Source: Afipia carboxidovorans OM5
Lineage (GTDB): Bacteria > Pseudomonadota > Alphaproteobacteria > Rhizobiales > Xanthobacteraceae
Assembly: GCF_000218565.1 (NCBI RefSeq)
Contig: NC_015689.1
Location: forward strand, 62,001 to 126,000
Length of the DNA: 64,000 nt
Reading direction: 5' to 3'
Shown: positions 1-7,445 of the stretch, piece after piece
How the letters are laid out: each line of letters starts with the position of its first letter
Numbering within the stretch: the stretch's first letter is position 1
The notes under the pieces: model-generated
Seen by the model: the letters and a program-made list of their open reading frames with translations, nothing else
What the model was told of the DNA's origin: nothing
The model's database searches: none
Position numbers and translations under genes: made by a program

Positions 1-1389
1 CGCACGGGCCAGGGTGCGGCCGATGGTCGAAGGCAAGGCCTGCTTCGGCGTCAGGTTGGTCCCCGCCAGCTTGTTGAATGCCGCGAGCGAAGAGTCCACC
101 TGCTCGATGACGTACTGGTTGCCTTGTGCGTAGTTGAGGATGTAGCGCGACAGCGGGCCGACCTCGACGGCGTGACCGCGCCAGCGCGGCGACTTGATCC
201 ACGAATATTTCGCGGCTTCGTCGAGCTGCTTGATGTCGGTGCGGGTGCCCTTGGTGTTGGGGCCGAGCGCGTAATTATGCTCGGTCACGCCATCCCATGG
301 ATGCAGGCCCTTGGCTTCGTCGGGATATTTGTACCAGGAGTGCGCGACGAATTCCTGGATCTGCTCGGGATCGGCAGCATCGACCGGGAATACCTCATTC
401 CAGTTGCCGTTGAGAATGGCGCCGCCTTTGAGCTGATCGGTCGATTTGTCGTAATTCACCTTGGCGTAGTCGCCGTAATCCATCACGTTGGTCGCCGACA
501 GGCCGCCGCCATAGAGCCAGCCTTTATAGAAGGTGGCGATGGCGATGACGTCCGGGATGTAGACGTTCTTGGAAAATTCGTAGGCTTCCTCGATACGCGC
601 GCGCACGAAGTTGAGCCGCTCCATGTTGAGCGGCGCGCCTGCCGCGAGGTCGCCATCCATGTTGATGGCGCACGGAACGCCGCCCACCATGAAATTCGGA
701 TGCGGGTTCTTGCCGCCGAAGATGGTGTGGATCTTGACGATCTCTTTCTGGATATCGAGCGCCTCGAGATAGTGCGCCGTCGCCATCAGATCGGCTTCCG
801 GCGAGAGCTTATAGGCAGGGTTGTCCCAATAGCCGTTCTTGAAAATGCCGAGCTCGCCGGATTCGACGAAACGCTTCAGGCGGTTCTGGATGTCGCGGAA
901 ATAGCCCGGCGAGGACATCGGATGATTGGGGCCGACAAGCTGCTGCAACTCGGAGGTGGCCTTCGGATCGGCCTTCAGCGCGTTGACCGGATTGACCCAG
1001 TCGAGGGCATGCAGGTGATAGAAGTGCACGACGTGATCGTGCCACTGCAGCACCTTGGCCATGATCTCGCGAATCAGATGCGCGTTCGGGGGAATGCGGA
1101 TGTCGAGCGCGTTCTCCACCGCGCGCACCGAGGCGAGTGCGTGGCAGCCGGTGCAGACGCCGCAGATGCGTTCGACGAACGCCCATGCGTCGCGCGGATC
1201 GCGGCCCTTGAGGATGACCTCAAGGCCGCGCCACATCGTGCCGGTCGAGACAGCGTTGCGGATCACGTTGTTGGAATCGACGTTCACCTCGCAACGCATG
1301 TGTCCTTCGATGCGGGTGACGGGATCGACGACGACGCGGCGGCCGCTATTGTCGAGTTTGTAGCCGTTCGGCGTTTGGATCACGGACAT
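1..1389 (-). CDS. hupL: Uptake [NiFe]-hydrogenase large subunit, N-terminal 463 codons
   Basis: Large, nickel-carrying subunit of the membrane-bound uptake hydrogenase, which oxidises H2 and feeds electrons to the respiratory chain. The protein starts [11 protein letters not shown] and shows the family start [13 protein letters not shown] near residue 21. The proximal nickel motif [11 protein letters not shown] lies around residues 75-85. The C-terminal nickel motif and the cleaved tail are beyond the left edge, so completeness cannot be judged. The start ATG (1389-1387) overlaps the hupS stop by one base (TGATG), which indicates translational coupling. It belongs to the hupSL operon read leftward from the sigma54-type box at 2548-2563. 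The family assignment is secure; only the truncation by the window is uncertain. Confidence 0.97.
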   Translation of the reverse strand, partial: MSVIQTPNGYKLDNSGRRVVVDPVTRIEGHMRCEVNVDSNNVIRNAVSTGTMWRGLEVILKGRDPRDAWAFVERICGVCTGCHALASVRAVENALDIRIPPNAHLIREIMAKVLQWHDHVVHFYHLHALDWVNPVNALKADPKATSELQQLVGPNHPMSSPGYFRDIQNRLKRFVESGELGIFKNGYWDNPAYKLSPEADLMATAHYLEALDIQKEIVKIHTIFGGKNPHPNFMVGGVPCAINMDGDLAAGAPLNMERLNFVRARIEEAYEFSKNVYIPDVIAIATFYKGWLYGGGLSATNVMDYGDYAKVNYDKSTDQLKGGAILNGNWNEVFPVDAADPEQIQEFVAHSWYKYPDEAKGLHPWDGVTEHNYALGPNTKGTRTDIKQLDEAAKYSWIKSPRWRGHAVEVGPLSRYILNYAQGNQYVIEQVDSSLAAFNKLAGTNLTPKQALPSTIGRTLARA

Positions 1390-2492
1390 CAGACATGCTC
1401 CTTCGGGGTGGTCGTCGTGGTGGTCTGGCGTTTGGTCTGGGCGCGTTTCAGCGCGCTGACAGCCGCGTGAGCCGCAACAGCTCCGGCGGCGCCAACCGCG
1501 ACGGTGCCGCCGATCTGGTCGGCGTTGGCTTCAATGCCGAACTGATGGATGTCCTGCAGGCGGGCATACCAGGAGCCCTTGTCCCAGAAGCCTTCCTCGG
1601 AGCAGCCGATGCAGCCATGGCCTGCCTGGATCGGGAAGCTGGTGCCTTCGTTCCAGCGAATGGTCGAACATGCATTGTAGGTGGTCGGGCCCTTGCAGCC
1701 GACCTTGTAGAGGCAGTAGCCGCGGCGCGCGCCCTCGTCGTCGAACGATTCGACGAATTGGCCGGCGTCGAAATGCGGACGGCGGTAGCATTTGTCGTGG
1801 ATGCGCTGCGAGTAGAACATTTTCGGCCGACCGGTGCGATCGAGTTCGGGCAGCTTGCCGAATGTCAGCATGTAAGTGATGACGCCGGTCATGACTTCGG
1901 CGATCGGCGGACAGCCCGGCACCTTGATGATCGGCTTGTCGGTGATGACCTGATGCACAGGTGTCGCGCGGGTCGGATTCGGCCGCGCCGCCTGCACGCA
2001 GCCATGGCTGGCGCAAGAGCCCCACGAGATGATCGCCTTGGCGTGCTTGGCGGCGTAACGAAGCTGATCGACGAACGGCTTGCCGCCGATGATGCAGAAC
2101 ATGCCGTCTTCGTTGAGCGGCGGATTGCCTTCAACGGCGAGGATGTAATTGCCCTTGTAGCGTTCGATTGTGTCGGCGAGTGCCGCTTCCGCCTGGTGTC
2201 CGGCGGCGGCCATCAGCGTGTCGTCATAGTCGAGCGAAATCATCGACAGCACGACGTCCTTCACCAGCGGATGCGCGGAGCGGATAAAGGACTCCGAGCA
2301 GCAGGTGCATTCCAGGCCGTGCAGCCACAGTACCGGGGTGCGCGGCTTGGTTTCCATCGCGTGCGCGATCTCTGAGGTATAGGCCGGGCCGAGGCCGAGC
2401 GCCGTCGCCGTGAGTGAACAGAATTTGAGGAACGAGCGGCGAGTGACGCCTTGTCGCCGCATGACCTCATAGAATGTTTCGGTGGGTGTCAT
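1389..2492 (-). CDS. hupS: Uptake [NiFe]-hydrogenase small subunit
   Basis: Iron-sulfur small subunit (367 aa) that passes electrons from the HupL active site to a membrane cytochrome b. A twin-arginine signal (TRRSFLKF, residues 17-24) directs the folded HupSL dimer across the membrane. The mature part has the cluster-binding start [13 protein letters not shown], then [14 protein letters not shown] and the C-terminal cysteine clusters ([31 protein letters not shown]). A hydrophobic stretch near residues 333-350 is the expected C-terminal anchor. Length and motif order are normal for a group 1 uptake hydrogenase. It is the first gene after the sigma54-type promoter at 2548-2563, with a leader of about 45 nt, and it overlaps hupL by one base. 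Confidence 0.97.
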   Translation of the reverse strand: MTPTETFYEVMRRQGVTRRSFLKFCSLTATALGLGPAYTSEIAHAMETKPRTPVLWLHGLECTCCSESFIRSAHPLVKDVVLSMISLDYDDTLMAAAGHQAEAALADTIERYKGNYILAVEGNPPLNEDGMFCIIGGKPFVDQLRYAAKHAKAIISWGSCASHGCVQAARPNPTRATPVHQVITDKPIIKVPGCPPIAEVMTGVITYMLTFGKLPELDRTGRPKMFYSQRIHDKCYRRPHFDAGQFVESFDDEGARRGYCLYKVGCKGPTTYNACSTIRWNEGTSFPIQAGHGCIGCSEEGFWDKGSWYARLQDIHQFGIEANADQIGGTVAVGAAGAVAAHAAVSALKRAQTKRQTTTTTTPKEHV

Positions 2493-2547
2493 TTATGTTT
2501 CTCCGCGAAAACCGCGGATTGCCTCCCGCAATCCGCAAGGGCAGAGA

Positions 2548-2563
2548 AGCAAGTGTCTTGCCA
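2548..2563 (-). promoter_or_regulatory. Sigma54 (-24/-12) promoter of hupSL
   Basis: Read on the minus strand the sequence is TGGCAAGACACTTGCT. It has the invariant GG and GC separated by 10 bases and fits the TGGCAC-N5-TTGC consensus well. The predicted start is near 2538, about 45 nt before the hupS ATG. Hydrogenase structural genes in Bradyrhizobium and relatives are known to use RpoN with an NtrC-family activator (HoxA/HupR), so box and position agree. Assignment is by sequence match only. Confidence 0.85.
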
Positions 2564-2627
2564 AGCGGTTTATCGCTTTAAGATCAACGTATTGATTGAA
2601 ATTGCGGATGTTGAGCGGCGTCATGCG

Positions 2628-2656
2628 ACTTCCAGACCGAAATCCGGCCTGGAAGT
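2628..2656. promoter_or_regulatory. Candidate activator-binding dyad upstream of hupSL
   Basis: ACTTCCAG (2628-2635) and CTGGAAGT (2649-2656) form a perfect 8-bp inverted repeat with a 13-bp spacer. The centre lies about 105 bp upstream of the predicted hupSL start, the usual place for an NtrC-type enhancer site. A related CTGGAA/TTCCAG dyad precedes the hyp promoter. Function is inferred. Confidence 0.5.
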
Positions 2657-2702
2657 CTGCTTGCCAGTTTCCAGAGAAGTGAAAAGGTCGCGTGTTGGCG
2701 GC

Positions 2703-4157
2703 CTAGTGCACGGTGCACACCATGCAGGGGTCGAAGGAGCGCACGATGTGCTGCACCGACACCGGGGTTTCTTCGCCGTGCCGCACTGGTGCACCGCGCA
2801 GCGCCTGTTCGACGGGGCCGGGCGTGCCGGCCTGATCGCGCGGCGAGAAATTCCAGGTTGTCGGGGCGATGATCTGATAGGACGCGATCCGCCCTTTCTC
2901 CACGACCAGCCAGTGTCCGAGCGAACCGCGCGCCGCTTCGGTCAGACCCTCGACCTTCGCCGACTGCGGGATGCGGCCGTGAACCATGGCCGGTTCGCCC
3001 GGCACGATATCGGCGGCCCATTGCTCCATCGCCAGCACGGTCGATGCGATCTCGAACAAGCGCCCGACGACTCGCGCGCGGACGTTCGCCGCGCCGTCTT
3101 GCAGCAAGCCTTGCGCAAGGGGATGATCCGCAATCAGCATGCGCGCGAAAGCGCCGACTTCCACGGTCTGTCCCGCCATGCGCGGTGCCTTGCACCAGCT
3201 ATAACCGTTCGCCATGGTTTCGTCCGGCAAGGTCCGGCCCTCGAACGGATGTGCGGTCTCGCCGTTCATCCACGCGCTTGTCAGATCTTCTGCGATCAGA
3301 CCGGTATCGACCGGCATGATCTTGCCGTTCAGCCAGATGCCCGGTGGCAGCAGATGCCGCCCGTCCATCGGATAGGCGCCGTAACTCATGAAGCGTTTCG
3401 GGCCGAGGCCCATCGATCCGAGTTCGAGCGTGTCGCAGATCGTCAGGAACAGACGCAGGCTGCCATGCTGCGGTGCTTCGGCATGATAGGCGCGAAGCGA
3501 TTCGAGGCTGTCGATCGCGAGGATGCGTTCGACCGGCGCGGCGAAGATGCTTTTCTCGATCCAGTCTTTAAACTGACGGATGATGGCGAGCAGCCGGACG
3601 CGGTCGCGCTGGTCGGGCGCCTTTGTGGCGCCGCCGGGCTGGACCGAGAGCGTGTGCGGCCATTTTCCCGCAAGCAGCCCCATGATGTGCAGGAGGCTGG
3701 CGCGGGCATTCATCGCGTCCTGAACGGATGATCCGTTCTTGGCGCGAAACTGCTCGCTGGCCATGCCGTACCAGGACTCGCCAGCATAAATCGCGCGGGC
3801 GAAATCAGCCATGAAGAAGATATGAAAGTGAGTGAGATGATCGGCGATGTTCTCCGCCGCATGAATGATCGCGGCGATGCGTTCGCCGTTGGGCGGCGGC
3901 GCGATGCCTTCGGCAGCCGCCAGCGCGTGCGCCGCCGCCATCGACTGCGAGACCGAGCAGATGCCGCAGATGCGCGGAACGATGGTCAAGGCGTCGCGCG
4001 GATCTTTCCCCTCGAGAATTTGTTCAAAGCCGCGGAATAGCGGCGAGTTGACATAGGCCGCGCGAACGGCCGAGCCATTGATGTCGAGCCGGATTTCAAG
4101 ATCGCCTTCGACGCGATTGAAGGGGCCTGCAATGATCCGTCGCGTTTCCTCGTTCAT
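2703..4157 (-). CDS. hupV: Hydrogen-sensing (regulatory) hydrogenase large subunit
   Basis: Large subunit (484 aa) of the cytoplasmic H2-sensing hydrogenase (HupV/HoxC type). It starts MNEETRRIIAGPFNRVEGDLE and carries the proximal nickel motif RICGICSVSQS. The distal motif DPCMVC comes almost at the end, and the protein stops at ...CTVH with no C-terminal extension. Catalytic large subunits have a tail after this histidine that an endopeptidase removes; its absence is typical of H2 sensors, which need no cleavage. An open frame continues about 90 codons upstream, but the ATG at 4157 overlaps the hupU stop (ATGA) and fits the family start. It is the last gene of the hupTUV group, 210 bp before hupS. 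Confidence 0.95.
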   Translation of the reverse strand: MNEETRRIIAGPFNRVEGDLEIRLDINGSAVRAAYVNSPLFRGFEQILEGKDPRDALTIVPRICGICSVSQSMAAAHALAAAEGIAPPPNGERIAAIIHAAENIADHLTHFHIFFMADFARAIYAGESWYGMASEQFRAKNGSSVQDAMNARASLLHIMGLLAGKWPHTLSVQPGGATKAPDQRDRVRLLAIIRQFKDWIEKSIFAAPVERILAIDSLESLRAYHAEAPQHGSLRLFLTICDTLELGSMGLGPKRFMSYGAYPMDGRHLLPPGIWLNGKIMPVDTGLIAEDLTSAWMNGETAHPFEGRTLPDETMANGYSWCKAPRMAGQTVEVGAFARMLIADHPLAQGLLQDGAANVRARVVGRLFEIASTVLAMEQWAADIVPGEPAMVHGRIPQSAKVEGLTEAARGSLGHWLVVEKGRIASYQIIAPTTWNFSPRDQAGTPGPVEQALRGAPVRHGEETPVSVQHIVRSFDPCMVCTVH

Positions 4158-5164
4158 TTGAGGTTCGTGTTGCGGTCGGCTGGCGGCGCGATGATGTGAT
4201 CTGCTGTCGCGTTCTGACGCAGGCGCGCGGGTGTCGCGGCTTTCGACAATGATGCGAGCGCGATGAACCATGCTTTCGGCATGTCGGTGGGCAGGCCGAC
4301 CGGAATCCCGCCGACCTTGGGTGTTTCGGTAAACATGCGGCCCGGCTCTTCGAACTCGGGCGCGGTGCAGTTGATGCAGGGATAGCCGCCGCGCGTGCAG
4401 GAGCCTTCGCCGTTCCAGGCGCGCGTGTTGCAATCACCGTGCGCCTGCGTGCCGACGCATCCCAGATTTTCCATCATGCAGCCGATCTCGGACAACGATT
4501 CGGCGCTGGCCTTGTATTCATAATATTCGTTGCGCGAGCAGCCATGGTGCACGAGGTGGTCGGCGTAAAAGCGAGGCCGCCGCAACGTATCGAGATCGGA
4601 CAGCGCGAGCGCGTCTTCCGACAGCAGCATGAGCGTCTCGCTGACCCAGTTGGGATGGGTCGGGCATCCGGCGATATTGACGACGGGCAGGCCGCTACGG
4701 CTGCGAAAGGCGGCTCCGAGCGCGCCGCCTTCATTGCGCCCGTCATATTGCAGGCCGGTCGCGTCGGTGGGGTTATTGCCTGCGGCGGTGATGCCGCCAT
4801 AGGTTGCGCAGGTCCCCACGGCGACGACGTAGTTCGCCAGCGGCGCGATCAGGCGCAGCCAGTCCAGCATCGGCCGGTCGGTGCCTGCCAGAATGTGAAA
4901 CTTGCCGGTTCCGTTCGGGCCGCGCAACACCGAGCCTTCGAAGCAGAGAATGTCGAGCGTGCGTTTGCCCGTAATAATGTCGTTCAGAATATCGACAACT
5001 TCCGTGCCGCTTTCTTCGCTGAGCGAGGGATGCCAAAGAAAATCGAGCCCGAAATTTTCCAGCGTCGCGAACAATCCGGGATTTTCCGCGCACATCATCG
5101 ACATGGTACAGCCGCCGCATCCGCCGGACTGAAGCCAGAGCACGGTGCGGGTGGGGCGTTTCAT
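4154..5164 (-). CDS. hupU: Hydrogen-sensing (regulatory) hydrogenase small subunit
   Basis: Small subunit (336 aa) of the H2-sensing hydrogenase. It starts MKRPTRTVLWLQ directly before the cluster motif SGGCGGCTMSMMC. It has no twin-arginine or other signal peptide, as expected for the cytoplasmic sensor and unlike HupS. Other cluster motifs visible are VGTCATYGG, IAGCPTHPN, HHGCSRNEYYEYK and the C-terminal GCVGTQAHGDCN and CINCTAPEFEEPG. The frame is open a little further upstream, but the ATG at 5164 has a GAGGCG ribosome site and overlaps the hupT stop as ATGA. The downstream overlap with hupV is also ATGA, so the two subunits are translationally coupled. Confidence 0.95.
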   Translation of the reverse strand: MKRPTRTVLWLQSGGCGGCTMSMMCAENPGLFATLENFGLDFLWHPSLSEESGTEVVDILNDIITGKRTLDILCFEGSVLRGPNGTGKFHILAGTDRPMLDWLRLIAPLANYVVAVGTCATYGGITAAGNNPTDATGLQYDGRNEGGALGAAFRSRSGLPVVNIAGCPTHPNWVSETLMLLSEDALALSDLDTLRRPRFYADHLVHHGCSRNEYYEYKASAESLSEIGCMMENLGCVGTQAHGDCNTRAWNGEGSCTRGGYPCINCTAPEFEEPGRMFTETPKVGGIPVGLPTDMPKAWFIALASLSKAATPARLRQNATADHIIAPPADRNTNLK

Positions 5165-6498
5165 GGGGTCGCCTCGCTTGTGCCGCACCAACGCAGCGGC
5201 AGCCGTATCTCGAACATCGCACCGCCATCCGGTTTGTTCATCGGCATCAAGGAGCCGCCATGCTGCTGGATGATTTTATAGCTAATGGACAAACCAAGGC
5301 CAATGCCCTTGCCGACCGGCTTGGTGGTGAAGAAGGGATCGAACATTCGCAGCATGGCTTCCGGTGACATGCCCAGTCCCTGGTCGCCGATTCTCAGAAC
5401 TGCATAACCGGCCTCTTCGGTGAGGCCGATGTCGATCGCCCCTTCCTTGCGTTCCTCCATGCTGTCGCAGGCATTCTGGATGATGTTCATCAGAACCTGC
5501 TGGATGTGACCGCTGCGTCCTTCCACGATCATGCGTTCGGGCGCGGAGATGATCGCACGCAGGCGCGGCTCATGTCCCTTGATGACCCAGGCAAGGGCGG
5601 TGCGGGTGATGCCGACAAGATCAAAAGGCTGCGCCTCGCCGTGACCGTGTGCGGAAAAACGGCGCAGTGATTCCACGATGTCGCGCGCGCGCTCGGCGCC
5701 TTCGAGTGCACCTGCGATCGCTTCGCGCAGATTGCCGACGGCCTTGTCGATTTTCAACTCGTCGCGCAGACGGATCAATTCGGTGCGCGGCGCACCGGCC
5801 TGCACTTGCTGGAAATAGGTTTCGAGGCGTCCGACATAGCGCTCGAGGGCATGCGCGTTACCGTAGACAAAACTGATCGGATTGTTGATCTCATGCGCGA
5901 CGCCGGACACGAGACGGCCCAGCGAAGCCATCTTCTCCGAATGCACGAGTTGTTCCTGGGCGTGAATAAGTTTCTCGTGTGCGCTGTTGAGCTCGACATA
6001 GGCGCGGCGCAATTCGCCGATCGGGCGTCCGATCAGCACGATACCGACGACGCGGCCACGCGAGTCGATACGGGGTGCCGCATGGACGTCGAGGATTTCC
6101 GGCGTGTCCTGCGTCTGCAGTGTCAGTTCGAGGCGCTGCGTGCGCATCTTGGTTGCGGCGGCGGTCAGCATCGCGGCGAGTTTGTCGCGATCGTCCTCGG
6201 CGAAGAGGTCGGTGACAGGCAGATGCGTCAACGCCTGGCTTGAAATGCCGGTCCGGCGAACCAGGGCGGCATTGGTCTGTATGATCTGGTTTTGCAGATT
6301 GCAGGCGATCAGGATGTCGGTCATCGAGCCGAGAACGGATTCGATGAACGCCCTCATGGCCTCAAGATCGGAGTTCTTCTTTTCGAGCTCGACCTGATAT
6401 TTGAGCAGCTCCGAATACGTCGTGTCCATCTGCCGGATCACGTCGATCCAGGCGGCATCCGAGAAGGCCGGGTTCAGGGTATTCGAAATCTCTCCCAT
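5161..6498 (-). CDS. hupT: Sensor histidine kinase of the hydrogen-sensing system
   Basis: Cytoplasmic PAS-type histidine kinase (HupT/HoxJ family) that exchanges signals with HupUV and controls an NtrC-type regulator of hydrogenase genes. The region AWIDVIRQMDTTYSELLKYQVELEKK is a family-like coiled N-terminus, followed by a PAS domain. The phosphoacceptor motif GVAHEINNP is followed by ATP-binding boxes (NIIQNACDS, GDQGLGMS, GKGIGLGLSISY). I chose the ATG at 6498 (MGEISNTLNPAF), 445 aa, because it sits about 20 residues before the conserved WIDVI, as in the family. The open frame reaches an ATG at 6594 (477 aa), which is the alternative start. The response regulator is not in the window. 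Confidence 0.92.
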   Translation of the reverse strand: MGEISNTLNPAFSDAAWIDVIRQMDTTYSELLKYQVELEKKNSDLEAMRAFIESVLGSMTDILIACNLQNQIIQTNAALVRRTGISSQALTHLPVTDLFAEDDRDKLAAMLTAAATKMRTQRLELTLQTQDTPEILDVHAAPRIDSRGRVVGIVLIGRPIGELRRAYVELNSAHEKLIHAQEQLVHSEKMASLGRLVSGVAHEINNPISFVYGNAHALERYVGRLETYFQQVQAGAPRTELIRLRDELKIDKAVGNLREAIAGALEGAERARDIVESLRRFSAHGHGEAQPFDLVGITRTALAWVIKGHEPRLRAIISAPERMIVEGRSGHIQQVLMNIIQNACDSMEERKEGAIDIGLTEEAGYAVLRIGDQGLGMSPEAMLRMFDPFFTTKPVGKGIGLGLSISYKIIQQHGGSLMPMNKPDGGAMFEIRLPLRWCGTSEATP

Positions 6499-6874
6499 CG
6501 CAGAAGTATAGGAAGGCGTTGACCACAGTGCAAAGGGTCGGCGTGTGGACGATGTCTGCTTTCTCTGCGGCGGACTTGACTTGGTCAGTATCATGATTTG
6601 GGCAGCATCATGCGCGGGTCCATCCGATGCGCTGCCGCGTTTGCGCCGTTGCCGCGACCATGCGGGTGGCTACGGTTTCGCGCACATGTCGGGGCGAACG
6701 TAACGCTGATGCGGCGGAAGGATAGCGAAGCCGGGACGATTGGTGCTGGAAGCGGTCTATCCATTGATGGACGGCCGTTATCACGCTGAAGCGTCCTTTT
6801 TCCCGCATTCGCCACCTTCATCAAAGGGATCGGGTTAAAACGGGGGGGGCAAACCGGAAGATTCGAGGCCGAAA

Positions 6875-6893
6875 CTGGAAGATTTGTTTCCAG
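6875..6893. promoter_or_regulatory. Candidate activator-binding dyad upstream of hyp operon
   Basis: CTGGAA (6875-6880) and TTCCAG (6888-6893) form an inverted repeat with a 7-bp spacer, about 140 bp before the predicted hyp transcription start. A second overlapping half-dyad, TTCC-AGATT-GGAA, follows at 6888-6900. The same core occurs upstream of the hupSL sigma54 promoter. The region between here and 7000 is AT-rich, compatible with a bending (IHF) site. Function is inferred. Confidence 0.45.
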
Positions 6894-7000
6894 ATTGGAA
6901 TTTGGATTTACATTAGAATAAAGAAAAACAGATGTTAACGCTTGCCCCGATATGAGGTAAGTATTTGTTAATAAAACAGAATAGCTTGGCGCGGCGGCGA

Positions 7001-7016
7001 TGGCACATCACTTGCT
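7001..7016 (+). promoter_or_regulatory. Sigma54 (-24/-12) promoter of the hyp operon
   Basis: TGGCACATCACTTGCT matches the sigma54 consensus closely, with GG and GC 10 bases apart. The predicted start is near 7027. The first gene downstream on the plus strand is hypF at 7446, so the leader would be about 420 nt. The box points away from hupTUV. Confidence 0.85.
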
Positions 7017-7026
7017 TAGCTCTTCC

Positions 7027-7445
7027 CAAGGGGCCGCTGAACGATGTCCCGGTACAACATGTTTGGAGGAAGCGTGTGTCCCATTATTTCCGCGGTCGAT
7101 GCGGTGCATCTCCGTCTATCGATTTGATTCCGTGATCGCCGCGTGTGCCGATGCTGATCCGGCCCCCGTCAGATGTCTTCACCAAGTGGCCCTGCAAAGG
7201 CGTCCGCGCGACCTTGCTCGCCGTGCCGCGTGATCGCACTGCGGAGGCGATCGATTGTTTGCGTTACGGTCATTTGGATGCGGGCCTCGCTCGGCGATCG
7301 ACGATCCGATTCTGTGAAAAAATGACATGTCGCGAGGATCGCGCCCGAGTGAGTTTGCCTCAATGATTTCTATCGTGCGGCATGGCGTTCTGGTTGCGGT
7401 GGCGATTGCCTCTCGTGCGAGAGATTGCGCATCGAGGGCCGAGCC
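7027..7445 (+). other. Long leader before hypF, no convincing gene
   Basis: About 420 nt lie between the predicted sigma54 start and hypF. Short open frames exist (for example 7145-7366) but none resembles a known protein or has a good ribosome site. hypA, often the first gene of such operons, is not found here. The stretch could be an untranslated leader or decayed coding DNA. Confidence 0.4.

Noticed and set aside
124..1470. Long plus-strand open frame over hupL
   Set aside because: Antisense to hupL, whose motifs are on the minus strand; GC-rich third positions keep the opposite frame open.
6591..6824. 77-codon minus frame whose stop overlaps the upstream ATG of hupT
   Set aside because: No motif or ribosome site, and the better hupT start is at 6498, so the ATGA overlap looks accidental.
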